Part shown: positions 38,411-48,154 of the stretch, piece after piece
Layout of the letters: each line of letters starts with the position of its first letter
How positions within the stretch are numbered: position 1 is the first letter of the stretch
Assembly (NCBI RefSeq): GCF_019249245.1
Contig: NZ_JAESDK010000004.1
Location: forward strand, 124,001-188,000
Source: Alteromonas lipotrueiana
GTDB taxonomy: Bacteria; Pseudomonadota; Gammaproteobacteria; Enterobacterales; Alteromonadaceae
Direction of reading: 5' to 3'
Length of the DNA stretch: 64,000 bases
The notes under the pieces: generated by a model
Seen by the model: only the letters and a program-made list of their open reading frames with translations
What the model was told of the DNA's origin: nothing
The model's database searches: none
Position numbers and translations under genes: made by a program

Positions 38411-38605
38411 ATGGTTTTCGATATAAAGTTGCTGGATATTCTGGCGTGTCCTGTGTGTAAAGGTAAGTTATCAATGGGCGATAATAAGCACACCCTGGTC
38501 TGCCGCTTTGACAGACTGGCGTATCCCGTACGTGATGGTATTCCGGTATTAATTGAAGCCGAAGCTCAGACACTTTCTCAGGAATCTCAGGATAATAGCC
38601 GATGA
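38411..38605 (+). CDS. ycaR: Trm112-family zinc-ribbon-like protein YcaR
   Basis: 64 residues from ATG 38411 with GAGGTGA immediately upstream; the frame open to 38393 overlaps lpxK. It contains [13 protein letters not shown] and [24 protein letters not shown], the Trm112 fold core; only three of the four possible metal cysteines are present, common in bacterial members. In eukaryotes Trm112 activates methyltransferases; the bacterial role is unclear. It overlaps kdsB by four bases (ATGA), the same order as E. coli ycaR-kdsB. Confidence 0.92.
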   Translation: MVFDIKLLDILACPVCKGKLSMGDNKHTLVCRFDRLAYPVRDGIPVLIEAEAQTLSQESQDNSR

Positions 38606-39360
38606 GCTCATCGGTTCCGTTTACGGTTATTATTCCAGCCCGTTATGGCTCGACCCGGTTTCTTGGCAAACCTTTGGCCGATATCAAGGGGCAGCCAATG
38701 ATTGCCCATGTGATTAGCAGAGCAAAAGAAGCTGGTGCTGCGCAAATTATTGTTGCTACTGATGATAAACGTATTGCAACAATAGCCGAGCAACACTGCC
38801 AGGTGTGTATGACCAACACACAACATAATTCTGGGACTGAGCGCTTAGCCGAAGTAGTACAAACGTTAAAAATAGAAGGGTCGACCCCCGTAGTGAATGT
38901 CCAGGGTGATGAGCCGTTTGTGCCTGCCCTTAATATCAGGCAAGTGGCCGAAAATCTGATTAACCAGGCCGATATTGCAATGGCTACGCTTGCCACCCCT
39001 TTTATACATAAAGAAGAAGTACTTAATCCGAATATGGTTAAGGTCGTTCGCAATGTCCGCAACGAAGCATTGTATTTCTCGCGTTCGGCGATACCGTTTC
39101 ATCGTGCTGCTATGCTTGAAAATACCGAACAGGTGAATGCGCAATATTATTTACGTCATATTGGAATCTATGCCTATAGAGCTCAGTATATAGGTCAATA
39201 CATTAGCTATGAAGCAAGTAAACTTGAAGAATACGAGTCGTTAGAGCAACTTCGGGCATTATGGTACGGCGACAAAATTCATGTTGATATCGCGCAAGAA
39301 AAACCTGAAGCAGGTATCGATACACCAGAAGATCTAGAACGGTTACTTAAAGTTCTGTAG
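38602..39360 (+). CDS. kdsB: CMP-KDO synthetase KdsB
   Basis: Activates KDO with CTP for the LPS inner core. 252 residues (E. coli 248). The nucleotide-binding start [20 protein letters not shown], the ATDD motif, [17 protein letters not shown] and the final [12 protein letters not shown] are intact. Start overlaps ycaR, so the two are coupled. Confidence 0.97.
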   Translation: MSSSVPFTVIIPARYGSTRFLGKPLADIKGQPMIAHVISRAKEAGAAQIIVATDDKRIATIAEQHCQVCMTNTQHNSGTERLAEVVQTLKIEGSTPVVNVQGDEPFVPALNIRQVAENLINQADIAMATLATPFIHKEEVLNPNMVKVVRNVRNEALYFSRSAIPFHRAAMLENTEQVNAQYYLRHIGIYAYRAQYIGQYISYEASKLEEYESLEQLRALWYGDKIHVDIAQEKPEAGIDTPEDLERLLKVL

Positions 39361-39384
39361 TGGTAAAACGCAAGGAGAATGCAG

Positions 39385-40044
39385 ATGAATATTGTGATTA
39401 CAGGGGCAAATCGTGGTATTGGGCTGGCATTAACCAAAGCCTATCTGGCGCGCGGCGATACTGTCATTGCACTATGCCGCAATAGCAGCGACGAGCTCAG
39501 ACAAACAGGTGCCCAGGTTTATAGCGGTATTGATTTGGCCAGCCCGGAACTCCTTAAAGAATCTCTAACACGACTCAATATCAGCAACATTGATGTGTTG
39601 ATCAATAATGCGGGTGTATTAGCCAAAGAGTCGCTGCATGACTGGGACCCGAACACGATTGACTATCAATATCGGATTAACGCACTCGGTCCTTTGCTGG
39701 TGACCCAGTGTTTATTACGCTACTGTCATCGCGGCAGCAAAATCGGTTTTATCACCAGCCGTATGGGCTCTATGACCGATAATGGCTCAGGCGGCTTTTA
39801 CGGATACCGAATGTCAAAAGCTGCGCTTAATGCATTGGGGGTTTCGATGGCCAACGACCTTAAATCTGAAGGTATTGCTGTTGCGTTATTGCATCCTGGC
39901 TTTGTGCAGACAGAAATGGTCAACAACGCCGGAGATGTTGACACGGCTACAAGTGCTAAGGGGTTGGTGCAGCGGTTAGATGAACTTACGATTGAGACAA
40001 CAGGGTGTTTTGTTCATGCCAACGGAGAAGCCTTACCATGGTAA
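39385..40044 (+). CDS. short-chain dehydrogenase/reductase
   Basis: 219 residues from ATG 39385, six bases after AAGGAGA; another ATG six bases earlier is too close to that site. The cofactor loop TGANRGIG lies at residues 7-14; DVLINNAG, an active-site Ser in FITSRMGSMTD and the YRMSKAAL catalytic Tyr/Lys are present. The layout resembles the C-factor (CsgA)-like SDR group, which lacks part of the substrate domain; substrate unknown. It ends by overlapping the Kelch gene by seven bases. Confidence 0.9.
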   Translation: MNIVITGANRGIGLALTKAYLARGDTVIALCRNSSDELRQTGAQVYSGIDLASPELLKESLTRLNISNIDVLINNAGVLAKESLHDWDPNTIDYQYRINALGPLLVTQCLLRYCHRGSKIGFITSRMGSMTDNGSGGFYGYRMSKAALNALGVSMANDLKSEGIAVALLHPGFVQTEMVNNAGDVDTATSAKGLVQRLDELTIETTGCFVHANGEALPW

Positions 40045-41036
40045 TACCACGATTAGCATTGTGCGCGTTTGTCCTGGCGTTGGGTGTCGAAGCGGCAGCT
40101 GACAACAAACCGGATTATTATTGGTCCGCGGGTCCATCGCTGCCTGAAGCGGCCCAGGAAATTTATCCGGCGGTGTTAAATGACGAAATATTTGTGGCCG
40201 GTGGTTTAGCCCGGACAGACCAGAATATTAAAGTGTTGGATAATGTTTTTGTTTTAAAAGACGACGTCTGGCAGTCTACTACAAAATTACCTGAACCCCG
40301 GCATCACGGCATATTAGCATCGGCGCACAATAAACTGTGGTTGTTCGGTGGCTTTGTAAACTCAAAGCGAGGCCAGTGGACCAACAGCGATTCAGTGATG
40401 ATGTTAGATCAGAAAAAAGGTCAGTGGATCAGTAAAACACCGATGCCAAATCCGATATCTGAAACCGCTGCGGTTAGCCTGAATAATAAAATCCATGTGA
40501 TAGGCGGGCGTAGTCCGGCAGGCGAACAAAACGGTCTGTGGCACGATCACAAAGATGTTGGTTGGCACGGTGTGTACAACCCAGAGTCTGACATATGGAA
40601 GACAGCGGCCTCGCTTCCGATACCGCGTAATAGCGCGTGCGCCGTTACCTATAAACAAAACATCCATGTTATCGGCGGACGTCAGGTAAATGGGGATAAT
40701 CTTGATACCCACAGCGTTTTTGATGTTGCAACTGATTCGTGGTCAAGCGCAGAACCTCTTCCACAAGCTCAGGCGGGTTTGGCGTGTGTGGTTTATCGGC
40801 ACAGTATTTTTGTTTTCGGCGGAGAACATTTTATCGATGAAGGCGGCGTTTTTGCGCAAGTGTGGCGATACGATTTACAAAAGAAAAACTGGCAGCAGGT
40901 CTCTGTTATGCCTGTACCCAGGCATGGTCTTGGCGCGGTAACCTACCATAATAAAATCTGGCTTATTGGTGGAGCAAGCGCAGCGGGGGCCAACAAAACC
41001 AGCACCGTCGTTAGCCAGCTTACCAGTATGAAATAA
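40038..41036 (+). CDS. exported six-Kelch beta-propeller protein
   Basis: 332 residues from ATG 40038; GGAGAAG lies seven bases upstream inside the end of the SDR gene. A signal peptide (LALCAFVLALGVEAAA) precedes six Kelch blades, each with the hydrophobic-GG core: FVAGGLAR, LWLFGGF, IHVIGGRSPAG, IHVIGGRQVNG, IFVFGGEHF and IWLIGGASAAG. Six blades close one propeller, as in the periplasmic sialic acid mutarotase NanM. No sialic acid genes lie nearby, so that role is not supported; a sugar- or protein-binding role is likely but unproven. Confidence 0.85.
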   Translation: MVIPRLALCAFVLALGVEAAADNKPDYYWSAGPSLPEAAQEIYPAVLNDEIFVAGGLARTDQNIKVLDNVFVLKDDVWQSTTKLPEPRHHGILASAHNKLWLFGGFVNSKRGQWTNSDSVMMLDQKKGQWISKTPMPNPISETAAVSLNNKIHVIGGRSPAGEQNGLWHDHKDVGWHGVYNPESDIWKTAASLPIPRNSACAVTYKQNIHVIGGRQVNGDNLDTHSVFDVATDSWSSAEPLPQAQAGLACVVYRHSIFVFGGEHFIDEGGVFAQVWRYDLQKKNWQQVSVMPVPRHGLGAVTYHNKIWLIGGASAAGANKTSTVVSQLTSMK

Positions 41037-41156
41037 CCTAAACTGGTCTGACTCATGGTGCACAGGCAGAGCCCCGATGAAAGTGTGAGAGCTCAGGCAC
41101 GAAGCAGAGTTAACCAGGCCTCGGATTTTTGGTACCAATACTCCAAAAAACACTAA

Positions 41157-41693
41157 ATGTCACTATACGGTTCGACTTGTTCGCAAGGACAGCCATCTAC
41201 ATCTCTGGAATTCATGGCTTCATTACTTTTACCATTAAAGTGTTACGACGACACCGGTGTTATAAAGCCCCCACTGTGGCTGTATGTTATGTTGCTTATC
41301 AACAGTGTAGACTGGATAGTGTTACTTTTTTCACTGCTTAGTATGCAACACACTACTTTGCTACTTAGTCTGTTTTATCCGCAATCACACTTGTTGGGGT
41401 TGAAACTAATAGGCAGTGTACCTTTTATTATAGTTTTATTATTAATAGGCAATCGACAAAGACTCTGGAAAAAACAGTACTATGGCTGGTTATGGGTTTT
41501 AAAACCGTTGGTTGCGGTAGGTATTTTTTTAAGCAGCGCCTTGGTTATTCAGCAATTAGCATTAAGCCACTGGCAGTTTCACTTTATGCTGGCTACACAG
41601 TTAATTAGTTTGTTTTTATTTTTCTGGATGGGCCTGAAAAGCCGCCATATAAAATGGATGTTAACGGACTGGCGCAAAGATACGCCAGCATAA
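41157..41693 (+). CDS. DUF2919 family membrane protein
   Basis: 178 residues with four hydrophobic helices (PPLWLYVMLLINSVDWIVLLFSLL, LKLIGSVPFIIVLLLI, WVLKPLVAVGIFLSSALVI, FMLATQLISLFLFFWMGL). The motif YDDTGVIKPPLWLY near the N-terminus is the DUF2919 (YfeZ-like) hallmark. The start is uncertain: ATG 41157 has no ribosome site; ATG 41214, giving MASLLLPLKCYDD, is as likely. Function unknown. Confidence 0.75.
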   Translation: MSLYGSTCSQGQPSTSLEFMASLLLPLKCYDDTGVIKPPLWLYVMLLINSVDWIVLLFSLLSMQHTTLLLSLFYPQSHLLGLKLIGSVPFIIVLLLIGNRQRLWKKQYYGWLWVLKPLVAVGIFLSSALVIQQLALSHWQFHFMLATQLISLFLFFWMGLKSRHIKWMLTDWRKDTPA

Positions 41694-41709
41694 ATCCGCT
41701 CGATGGTTT

Positions 41710-42117
41710 CTACTGAGTATTCGCGCTCAGTGCTTTGTCAAAATAAGACTTAACACTAACCTGACTATTGTTTACTAAACGTTCGTAGCATATTCCGGCG
41801 AAGGCATAAGAACGGTCTTTACAATCAAGTACGACAAACGGAGCTTTAGGGTCGGTATCGTCATAGCGCCATGTTCCGCCAGCATATTTTTTATAAGTTT
41901 CGCCAACGTATGCACCAAAAATATTACACAGAGTAAACACGGCCGAGTCTTCTAATGCCTTATCCTGATATTTTTCTACAAAAGACAACAATAAATCATC
42001 GACTACGCCGATGCTTTGCTGGCTATAATCAAGCTCAATATTAAACTCTTCGTTAGCAACCACGGCAGCGTCATTGGCTGATTCGCTCATTAAGGTATTC
42101 AGATTCTGTTGTTCCAT
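41710..42117 (-). CDS. unrecognised soluble protein
   Basis: 135 residues from the ATG at 42117, with GGGAG six bases before it; an ATG six bases further out overlaps that site. Acidic, no signal or membrane segment. The middle reads LCNIFGAYVGETYKKYAGGTWRY, then a strand-like FVVLDCKDRSYAFAGICYERLVN. I do not recognise the family. It is 29 bases downstream of tcdA on the same strand, so probably co-transcribed. Confidence 0.7.
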   Translation of the reverse strand: MEQQNLNTLMSESANDAAVVANEEFNIELDYSQQSIGVVDDLLLSFVEKYQDKALEDSAVFTLCNIFGAYVGETYKKYAGGTWRYDDTDPKAPFVVLDCKDRSYAFAGICYERLVNNSQVSVKSYFDKALSANTQ

Positions 42118-42146
42118 AAGCATCTCCCGATAATATTGTTATTGTT

Positions 42147-42920
42147 TTATGACTTTGTAAGCTTATTCACCACACTGGCAGCCGCCATCATGCCAAAGGT
42201 TGCGGTTACCATTACGCTAGCGCCAAAACCCCCTGCGCAATCCAGACGGGTGCCGTTTTCCATTGCTGATTTGTTAAAGCATACACTGCCATCGGGCTGC
42301 GGATAACGTAATTGTTCGGTTGAATAGATACACTCTACACCAAAGCGCCGGGAGGTGTTCTTTGAAAATCCGTAATTGCGGCGTAATTCGTTGCGTAGCT
42401 TAGCCGCGAGCGGATCCTGAATGGTTTTTGCCAAATCGCCCCGGGTTATCTGACCCGGATCTATCTGACCACCGGCGCCTCCTACCGTTACCACAGGAAT
42501 TTTATTACGCTTACAGCAGTAAATAATAGATGCCTTAGCCCTGATACTGTCTGTTGCTTCGATAACAGCATCAAACTCGCCGGTAATGTACTGTCTGACA
42601 TTATCTGCAGTAACAAAATCTTCTACCTCAGTAACGGTACATCCCGGGTTAATCTGTCTGATTCGGTGGCCCATCACCGCTACTTTCGACTGGCCTACGG
42701 TATCGGTAAGCGCATGAATCTGGCGATTAGTATTCGTCAGACACACATCGTCCAAATCGATGAGGGTAATGTGACCGACCCCGGAGCGTGCCAGGGCCTC
42801 GGCGCTCCATGAGCCTACGCCGCCAATACCGACCACACAAACATTACTTGTATTGAGCGAGGCCAGTTCGGTTTGACCATATAAGCGAGCTGTGCCGCCA
42901 AATCTTTGGGTGTCAGTCAT
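42147..42920 (-). CDS. tcdA: tRNA threonylcarbamoyladenosine dehydratase TcdA (CsdL)
   Basis: ATP-dependent cyclisation of t6A37 to ct6A in ANN-decoding tRNAs. 257 residues of the E1/ThiF/MoeB superfamily: nucleotide loop VVGIGGVGSWSAEALARSGVG, the LIDLDDVCLTNTNRQIHAL segment, and a helical C-terminal end. The partner CsdA/CsdE cysteine desulfurase genes are not here. The ATG at 42920 has a weak ribosome site. Confidence 0.94.
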   Translation of the reverse strand: MTDTQRFGGTARLYGQTELASLNTSNVCVVGIGGVGSWSAEALARSGVGHITLIDLDDVCLTNTNRQIHALTDTVGQSKVAVMGHRIRQINPGCTVTEVEDFVTADNVRQYITGEFDAVIEATDSIRAKASIIYCCKRNKIPVVTVGGAGGQIDPGQITRGDLAKTIQDPLAAKLRNELRRNYGFSKNTSRRFGVECIYSTEQLRYPQPDGSVCFNKSAMENGTRLDCAGGFGASVMVTATFGMMAAASVVNKLTKS

Positions 42921-43139
42921 GTGGATGTATTTGCTCGTTGTAATATGAATGGGCTTAAGATAAACGTTGCACGTCTATTGTATCGAAATTTTACCAGGCT
43001 ATTAAGTCATTGCGTCATGGGTGTGCACAAATAATGTCACCGGTAGCGGACGAATACATTTTGTAATCAATCCGAAACCCCGCCCGAGACGTTCAACAAA
43101 AAAAGCAGTTTAATCGCAAAAATATAACAGGAGACATTG

Positions 43140-44105
43140 ATGGGTTTACTGGTAGACGGAAAATGGCAGGACAAATGGTATGACACAAAGAGTACGGGCG
43201 GAAAATTTGAGCGCCAGGAAGCAACGTTTCGTTATCAGATAGAAGACGATGCCGAAGCACGTTTTCCTGCCGAAAAAGACCGCTATCATATGTATGTCTC
43301 GCTAGCGTGCCCCTGGGCGCATCGCACATTGATAATGCGAAAGCTTAAAAATCTTGAAGACTATATCGGGCTGTCAGTAGTGTCTCCTGAAATGCTAGAT
43401 CAGGGCTGGACATTTGCCGGTTATCCCGGCGCTACCGGGGATACACTTTATCGCAAGCAATACCTGCACGAGCTTTACACCATGGCTGACTCGCACATTA
43501 CAACGCGGGTTACGGTGCCCCTGCTTTGGGATAAAAAACAGGAAACAATCGTTAGCAATGAGTCAGCCGATATTGTGCGAATGTTTAATAGTGCGTTTAA
43601 TCGTCTTACCCAAAACCATGATGATTATTATCCGCAAGGCTTACAGCAAGAAATAGAACAGGTAAACGCGCTGGTTTATCACAACATTAATAATGGAGTG
43701 TACAAGGCGGGTTTTGCAACCACCCAACATGCTTATGAAGAAGCGGTAAGTGCGTTATTTAAAGCACTAGATACCATTGAACAGCGTCTGGCGATTAAGC
43801 GCTATTTATGTGGTGATACTCTTACCGAGGCCGACTGGCGTTTGTTTACTACCCTGATTCGTTTTGACGCGGTATATCACGGGCATTTTAAATGTAATCT
43901 GCGACGCATAAGCGATTATCCGGCCATCAGCGGCTATTTGCGTGAACTTTATCAGTATGATGGGGTGCTTGAAACCGTTAACTTTGATCACATTAAGCAT
44001 CATTATTATTTCAGCCACACCATGATAAACCCTAGTCAGGTGGTACCAATCGGACCAGAATTAGACCTGAACTCTCCCCATGGCCGCGACTCACTTTTTA
44101 AATAA
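43140..44105 (+). CDS. glutathionyl-hydroquinone reductase
   Basis: 321 residues from ATG 43140, with CAGGAGA upstream; an adjacent TTG at 43137 is less likely. GST fold of the xi class (E. coli YqjG): the catalytic SLACPWAHRTLIMRKL, then the long family-specific GLSVVSPEMLDQGWTF, a cis-Pro TVPLLWDKK and ESADIVRMFN. It reduces glutathionyl-hydroquinones formed from quinones. Likely a monocistron, followed by a hairpin. Confidence 0.93.
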   Translation: MGLLVDGKWQDKWYDTKSTGGKFERQEATFRYQIEDDAEARFPAEKDRYHMYVSLACPWAHRTLIMRKLKNLEDYIGLSVVSPEMLDQGWTFAGYPGATGDTLYRKQYLHELYTMADSHITTRVTVPLLWDKKQETIVSNESADIVRMFNSAFNRLTQNHDDYYPQGLQQEIEQVNALVYHNINNGVYKAGFATTQHAYEEAVSALFKALDTIEQRLAIKRYLCGDTLTEADWRLFTTLIRFDAVYHGHFKCNLRRISDYPAISGYLRELYQYDGVLETVNFDHIKHHYYFSHTMINPSQVVPIGPELDLNSPHGRDSLFK

Positions 44106-44125
44106 AGTCGACAAAATTTGGCTGC

Positions 44126-44173
44126 AGCACTGTGACGCGTATCTGTACCATGAACGTTAAACGCCACAGTGCT
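44126..44173. repeat. long inverted repeat downstream of the glutathionyl-hydroquinone reductase gene
   Basis: 9-bp perfect arms (44126-44134 with 44165-44173) extended inward by GCGT/ACGC after a 2-base bulge; loop about 20 bases. No immediate T-run, so it may stabilise the mRNA 3' end rather than terminate. Confidence 0.6.
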
Positions 44174-44655
44174 CAGACACCAGGTTTACTTTGGGTTCTT
44201 TAAATTAATTTTTCAGTCACCGAAAACAGACAGTTTTTTTATTCTACAAGCGCTACGCTTCCCGGTTTACACATGGTTTTTGTTCTCTAAGTTATTACAG
44301 CGTAGCGGAGTTTCTGCTTATAACCTGTTATGAAAATCACCGCCAACTTTTAGTTTCAGGCCAATATGAAATGGCCTGAACTTTGCTACCTTATCTTTAA
44401 ATAAAAATTGAAATAAAAACGAGATAAAAAGCCACACAAAATTAAACTCGGGAATGAAGGTCAGATTTAGTTAGCAAACCCGAAAAGGCTAATTATTCGC
44501 CGTTTAGTAAAAAAGTGTGAGTTACAGACAACTTTTTTTTAATTAAATCTGTAAACAATAACACTTAAACAACAAGTTCATTGATTGAGCCTAAGAGCTT
44601 GATTACCATAGCTTGAGGACAATACAGGCTTTAGCCAAAAATCATAGGAAAGAGA
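44174..44655. other. manC upstream region
   Basis: About 480 AT-rich bases without a gene. It contains the inverted repeat CAGGCCA/TGGCCTG at 44357-44363 and 44372-44378. No JUMPstart/ops element was recognised. The manC promoter must lie here, but I could not place it. Confidence 0.5.
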
Positions 44656-46062
44656 ATGAAACCAGTTATCTTGGCAGGCGGTACAGGCAGTCGTCTGTGG
44701 CCAAAATCACGCGCAGCGCTTCCAAAACAATTTCTTGCACTAACATCAGAACAAACCATGTTGCAGGAAACCCTGAGTCGCTTGCATGGTGTCGATGCTT
44801 CTCATCCCATCGTTATTTGTAACGAGGCGCACCGTTTTCTGGTTGCAGAGCAACTACGGCAACAAAATGTCACTCATGGTGGTATTTTACTGGAACCCGT
44901 AGGCCGAAATACAGCGCCGGCAATTGCATTGGCGGCCCTACATGCTTTGCAAAGTGATGCTGATGAAACCTTGCTGGTATTAGCCGCTGACCATTTGATT
45001 AAAGATAGCCAGGCATTTCACATTGCCATCGAAAAAGCTCAGAAACTGGCCAATGCTGGCTATTTGGTGACGTTTGGCATTGTGCCTGACGGACCGAACA
45101 CAGGTTATGGTTATATAAAAGCCGGACAAGAACTTGAGACCGGTATGATAGTAGCTGAATTTGTAGAAAAACCAGATGCCGAGACGGCTCAAAAGTACGT
45201 CGATTCTGGAAATTATCTGTGGAATAGCGGCATGTTTATGTTCAAGGCCTCTCGCTTTTTAGAAGAGCTTGAAAAACACAATCCCGAGATGCTGGCCATT
45301 TGCAAAAAAGCTATTGAAAGCGAATCACAAGATTTAGACTTTATACGCATAGACGCAGATATATTTGCCACCTGTCCCGACGATTCTATTGATTATGCGG
45401 TAATGGAAAAAACGTCAAAGGCCGCAATGGTGCCTCTTGATGCCGGCTGGTCAGATGTAGGAAGTTGGTCCTCATTGTGGGAAACGGCTGAAAAAGACGA
45501 AAATGGCAACGCCGTTATTGGTGACGCGATTCTCGAGAATGTAAAAAACAGTTATGTGAACGCGGAAGGTCGTTTAATTTCAGTTATTGGCTTAGATAAT
45601 GTGGTGGTTGTTGAAACCAAAGATGCCATTATGGTTGCCCACAAAGACAAAGCCCAGGATATAAAAAACGTGGTTAACAAGCTCAAACGTGAACAACGTC
45701 CTGAATACCAGTTTCATCGTGAAGTGTTCAGACCCTGGGGCAGCTACGATTCTATTGATAGCGGTGCACGGTTTCAGGTTAAGCGCATCACGGTTAAACC
45801 GGGAGAGAAACTATCTGTACAAATGCATCATCATCGGGCTGAGCATTGGATTGTCGTATCCGGAACGGCCAGTGTCACTGTTGGTGAAAAAACCACGATG
45901 GTGACTGAAAACGAATCTACTTATATTCCCATAGGCGAGGTTCATGCGCTTGAAAATCCGGGTAAAATTCCTTTGGAGCTGATAGAAGTACAATCTGGCG
46001 CCTATTTAGGTGAAGATGATATTGTGCGCTTTTCTGACCGCTACGGACGCACCGCAAAATAA
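44656..46062 (+). CDS. manC: mannose-1-phosphate guanylyltransferase / mannose-6-phosphate isomerase
   Basis: Bifunctional type II enzyme making GDP-mannose. 468 residues (E. coli 478). N-terminal nucleotidyltransferase with the pyrophosphorylase signature [30 protein letters not shown], and the [10 protein letters not shown] region; C-terminal cupin-type isomerase from ~345 ([29 protein letters not shown]). AGGAAAGAG precedes the ATG. It pairs with manB 9 bases downstream to supply GDP-mannose for exopolysaccharide or O-antigen; no glycosyltransferase genes are adjacent. Confidence 0.96.
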   Translation: MKPVILAGGTGSRLWPKSRAALPKQFLALTSEQTMLQETLSRLHGVDASHPIVICNEAHRFLVAEQLRQQNVTHGGILLEPVGRNTAPAIALAALHALQSDADETLLVLAADHLIKDSQAFHIAIEKAQKLANAGYLVTFGIVPDGPNTGYGYIKAGQELETGMIVAEFVEKPDAETAQKYVDSGNYLWNSGMFMFKASRFLEELEKHNPEMLAICKKAIESESQDLDFIRIDADIFATCPDDSIDYAVMEKTSKAAMVPLDAGWSDVGSWSSLWETAEKDENGNAVIGDAILENVKNSYVNAEGRLISVIGLDNVVVVETKDAIMVAHKDKAQDIKNVVNKLKREQRPEYQFHREVFRPWGSYDSIDSGARFQVKRITVKPGEKLSVQMHHHRAEHWIVVSGTASVTVGEKTTMVTENESTYIPIGEVHALENPGKIPLELIEVQSGAYLGEDDIVRFSDRYGRTAK

Positions 46063-46071
46063 GGCATAGTA

Positions 46072-47532
46072 ATGACAAAACAAATCACGTGCTTTAAAGC
46101 CTATGATATTCGGGGTGAGCTTAACGAACAACTTACCGAAGAAGTGGCTTATCGTATTGGCTATGCATTTGCTACCGTTCTGACCACCAGTAACGTAGTG
46201 GTAGGGGGCGATATGCGTTTAACTTCGGCCCCGCTTAAACTTGCCCTGGCAGCCGGCCTTATAGATGGTGGGTCGAAAGTTACCGATATTGGCCAGGCGG
46301 GTACTGAAGAAATTTACTTTGCGACCAAAGCGTTAAAAATGGACGGCGGGATTGAGGTCACAGCCAGTCATAATCCAATTGACTATAATGGAATGAAGTT
46401 GGTTAAAGCAGAAGCCATTCCTATTAGCGGAGATACAGGGCTAAATGCTATTCAGCAGGCTGCTGAAGCATTAGACACCGATTATGTAGAGCAGCGAATG
46501 GCTCATTATACAAATAATCAGCCCATTGACGCTGATGCTTTTTATCATGGCAAAGCGCATATCATCGAATCTTTATTGCAAGATACCAATATGTACAAAC
46601 ATGGTAGCGCGCTGGAAGAGTATGTTGAGCACATCCTTACGTATGTCGATAAAAATAATCTTCGTCCTTTGAAGCTGGTGGCTAACGCCGGTAATGGCGC
46701 CGCCGGAAAAGTGATCGACGCCATAGAAAGTGCCTTTGAGAAGCATAATATTCCTATAGAATTTGTAAAAGTTCATCACGACCCCGATCCAACTTTTCCT
46801 AACGGTATCCCCAACCCCCTGTTACCTGAAAATCGCGCAGATACGGCGCAGGCAGTACGCGAGCATAATGCTGATTTTGGTATAGCCTGGGATGGCGATT
46901 TCGACCGCTGTTTTTTGTTTGATGCCAACGGCGAATTCATAGAAGGTTATTACATTGTAGGTTTGTTGGCTCAGGCATTCCTTGATAAAGATCCGGGCGC
47001 GAAAATTATCTACGATCCTCGATTGTATTGGAATACCGAAGATATTGTCACCGCCGCTGGTGGCATCCCTGTTAAAAGTAAAACCGGTCATGCGTTTATT
47101 AAAGAGCGTATGCGTAAAGAAGATGCGGTGTATGGTGGCGAGATGAGCGCACATCATTATTTTCGCGATTTTGCATATTGTGATACCGGTATGATCCCAT
47201 GGTTATTGGTGGCAGAACTGTTGTGTACAAAGAACCAGTCGCTTGCCTCTATGGTTGAGCAGCGCATTGCGGCTTACCCTTCATCGGGTGAGATTAATAG
47301 CAAACTTAAAGATGCAGATGCGGCTTTAGCGCGGGTCCTTGATAAATACCGCCCGCAGGCCGAAGCAATTGATGAAACGGACGGAATCGGTCTGGAGTTT
47401 GGTAACTGGCGTTTTAACTTAAGAAAGTCTAATACTGAACCGGTTATTCGGTTAAATGTAGAATCGAAAGGCGATATAGCATTAATGGAACAAAAAACAA
47501 AAGAGCTTCTGGAGCTTATTCGCGCTGAATAA
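46072..47532 (+). CDS. manB: phosphomannomutase
   Basis: Converts mannose-6-phosphate to mannose-1-phosphate, feeding ManC. 486 residues, about 30 longer than E. coli CpsG (456), with extra sequence around residues 140-190. FKAYDIRG start, active serine [14 protein letters not shown], metal loop WDGDFDRC, sugar loop [10 protein letters not shown] and phosphate-binding [11 protein letters not shown] are intact. Stop is followed by a strong bidirectional terminator. Confidence 0.95.
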   Translation: MTKQITCFKAYDIRGELNEQLTEEVAYRIGYAFATVLTTSNVVVGGDMRLTSAPLKLALAAGLIDGGSKVTDIGQAGTEEIYFATKALKMDGGIEVTASHNPIDYNGMKLVKAEAIPISGDTGLNAIQQAAEALDTDYVEQRMAHYTNNQPIDADAFYHGKAHIIESLLQDTNMYKHGSALEEYVEHILTYVDKNNLRPLKLVANAGNGAAGKVIDAIESAFEKHNIPIEFVKVHHDPDPTFPNGIPNPLLPENRADTAQAVREHNADFGIAWDGDFDRCFLFDANGEFIEGYYIVGLLAQAFLDKDPGAKIIYDPRLYWNTEDIVTAAGGIPVKSKTGHAFIKERMRKEDAVYGGEMSAHHYFRDFAYCDTGMIPWLLVAELLCTKNQSLASMVEQRIAAYPSSGEINSKLKDADAALARVLDKYRPQAEAIDETDGIGLEFGNWRFNLRKSNTEPVIRLNVESKGDIALMEQKTKELLELIRAE

Positions 47533-47548
47533 AACCGCCAATCAATAC

Positions 47549-47586
47549 AAAAAAAGCCAGAGTTTCTTTAACTCTGGCTTTTTTTA
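47549..47586. terminator. bidirectional Rho-independent terminator
   Basis: 10-bp perfect stem (47555-47564 with 47570-47579) flanked by an A-run and a T-run, so it can end both manCB (plus) and the DUF3429 gene (minus). Confidence 0.93.
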
Positions 47587-47601
47587 TTGGCGCTGTGAAT
47601 A

Positions 47602-48024
47602 TTAACGCATTAAAAAAATCATCGCCGCGTGGGCAAGCACGACGACTGTCGTTAATATCACTCGCATAGATATGTAACTCATGATTAGAGCTTTAGGTAA
47701 CGCCAGGGTAAATTTGTCGTAGAATAAAACCAGCAGATAGGCGATAGACAACATGCCCAATACTCTGACATCAGCGCCCATAATCAAAGCGCCCCAACCA
47801 ACTATTGTAGGAAGCATTGCAACATACAGCTGATGATTTTTTTTTTGCGAAGATATGGCATCAAACCAGTGAACTCCGCCAAAAAATGATAACAGTACGG
47901 CTGAATACTGAGTAAAATAATGCATTGCAGCAAGTTCGCCTACCGTTCCCGTCAAAACAAACACGGGTAGGGCGATAAAAGGCAACAAACCTGCAAACGC
48001 GAGTATTAAGGCCGGGTAAGGCAT
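47602..48024 (-). CDS. DUF3429 family membrane protein
   Basis: 140 residues, four to five hydrophobic helices. The segment YSAVLLSFFGGVHWFDAI and the following LPTIVGWGALI match the DUF3429 family, of unknown function. The start is well supported by AGGAGG. It lies downstream of gltA on the same strand, separated by the gltA terminator. Confidence 0.85.
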   Translation of the reverse strand: MPYPALILAFAGLLPFIALPVFVLTGTVGELAAMHYFTQYSAVLLSFFGGVHWFDAISSQKKNHQLYVAMLPTIVGWGALIMGADVRVLGMLSIAYLLVLFYDKFTLALPKALIMSYISMRVILTTVVVLAHAAMIFLMR

Positions 48025-48104
48025 TCAGCCTCCTGAGGTGCGTGGGTTAAAGGTTAAGAAACAATTTTTTACGCAGCCAGTGAAATCACTGAACCAATAA
48101 ATTT

Positions 48105-48137
48105 AAAACAAAAATAGCGCCTCAAGGCGCTATTTTT
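48105..48137 (-). terminator. Rho-independent terminator of gltA
   Basis: Perfect 11-bp stem (48111-48121 with 48126-48136) with loop TCAA; on the minus strand the stem is followed by a T-rich tract. Confidence 0.92.
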
Positions 48138-48154
48138 ACATCGTAATCAGCAAA

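Noticed and set aside
40038-41036. Kelch protein as the sialic acid mutarotase NanM
   Set aside because: Fold and length fit, but no sialic acid genes are nearby and general Kelch motifs do not establish the activity.
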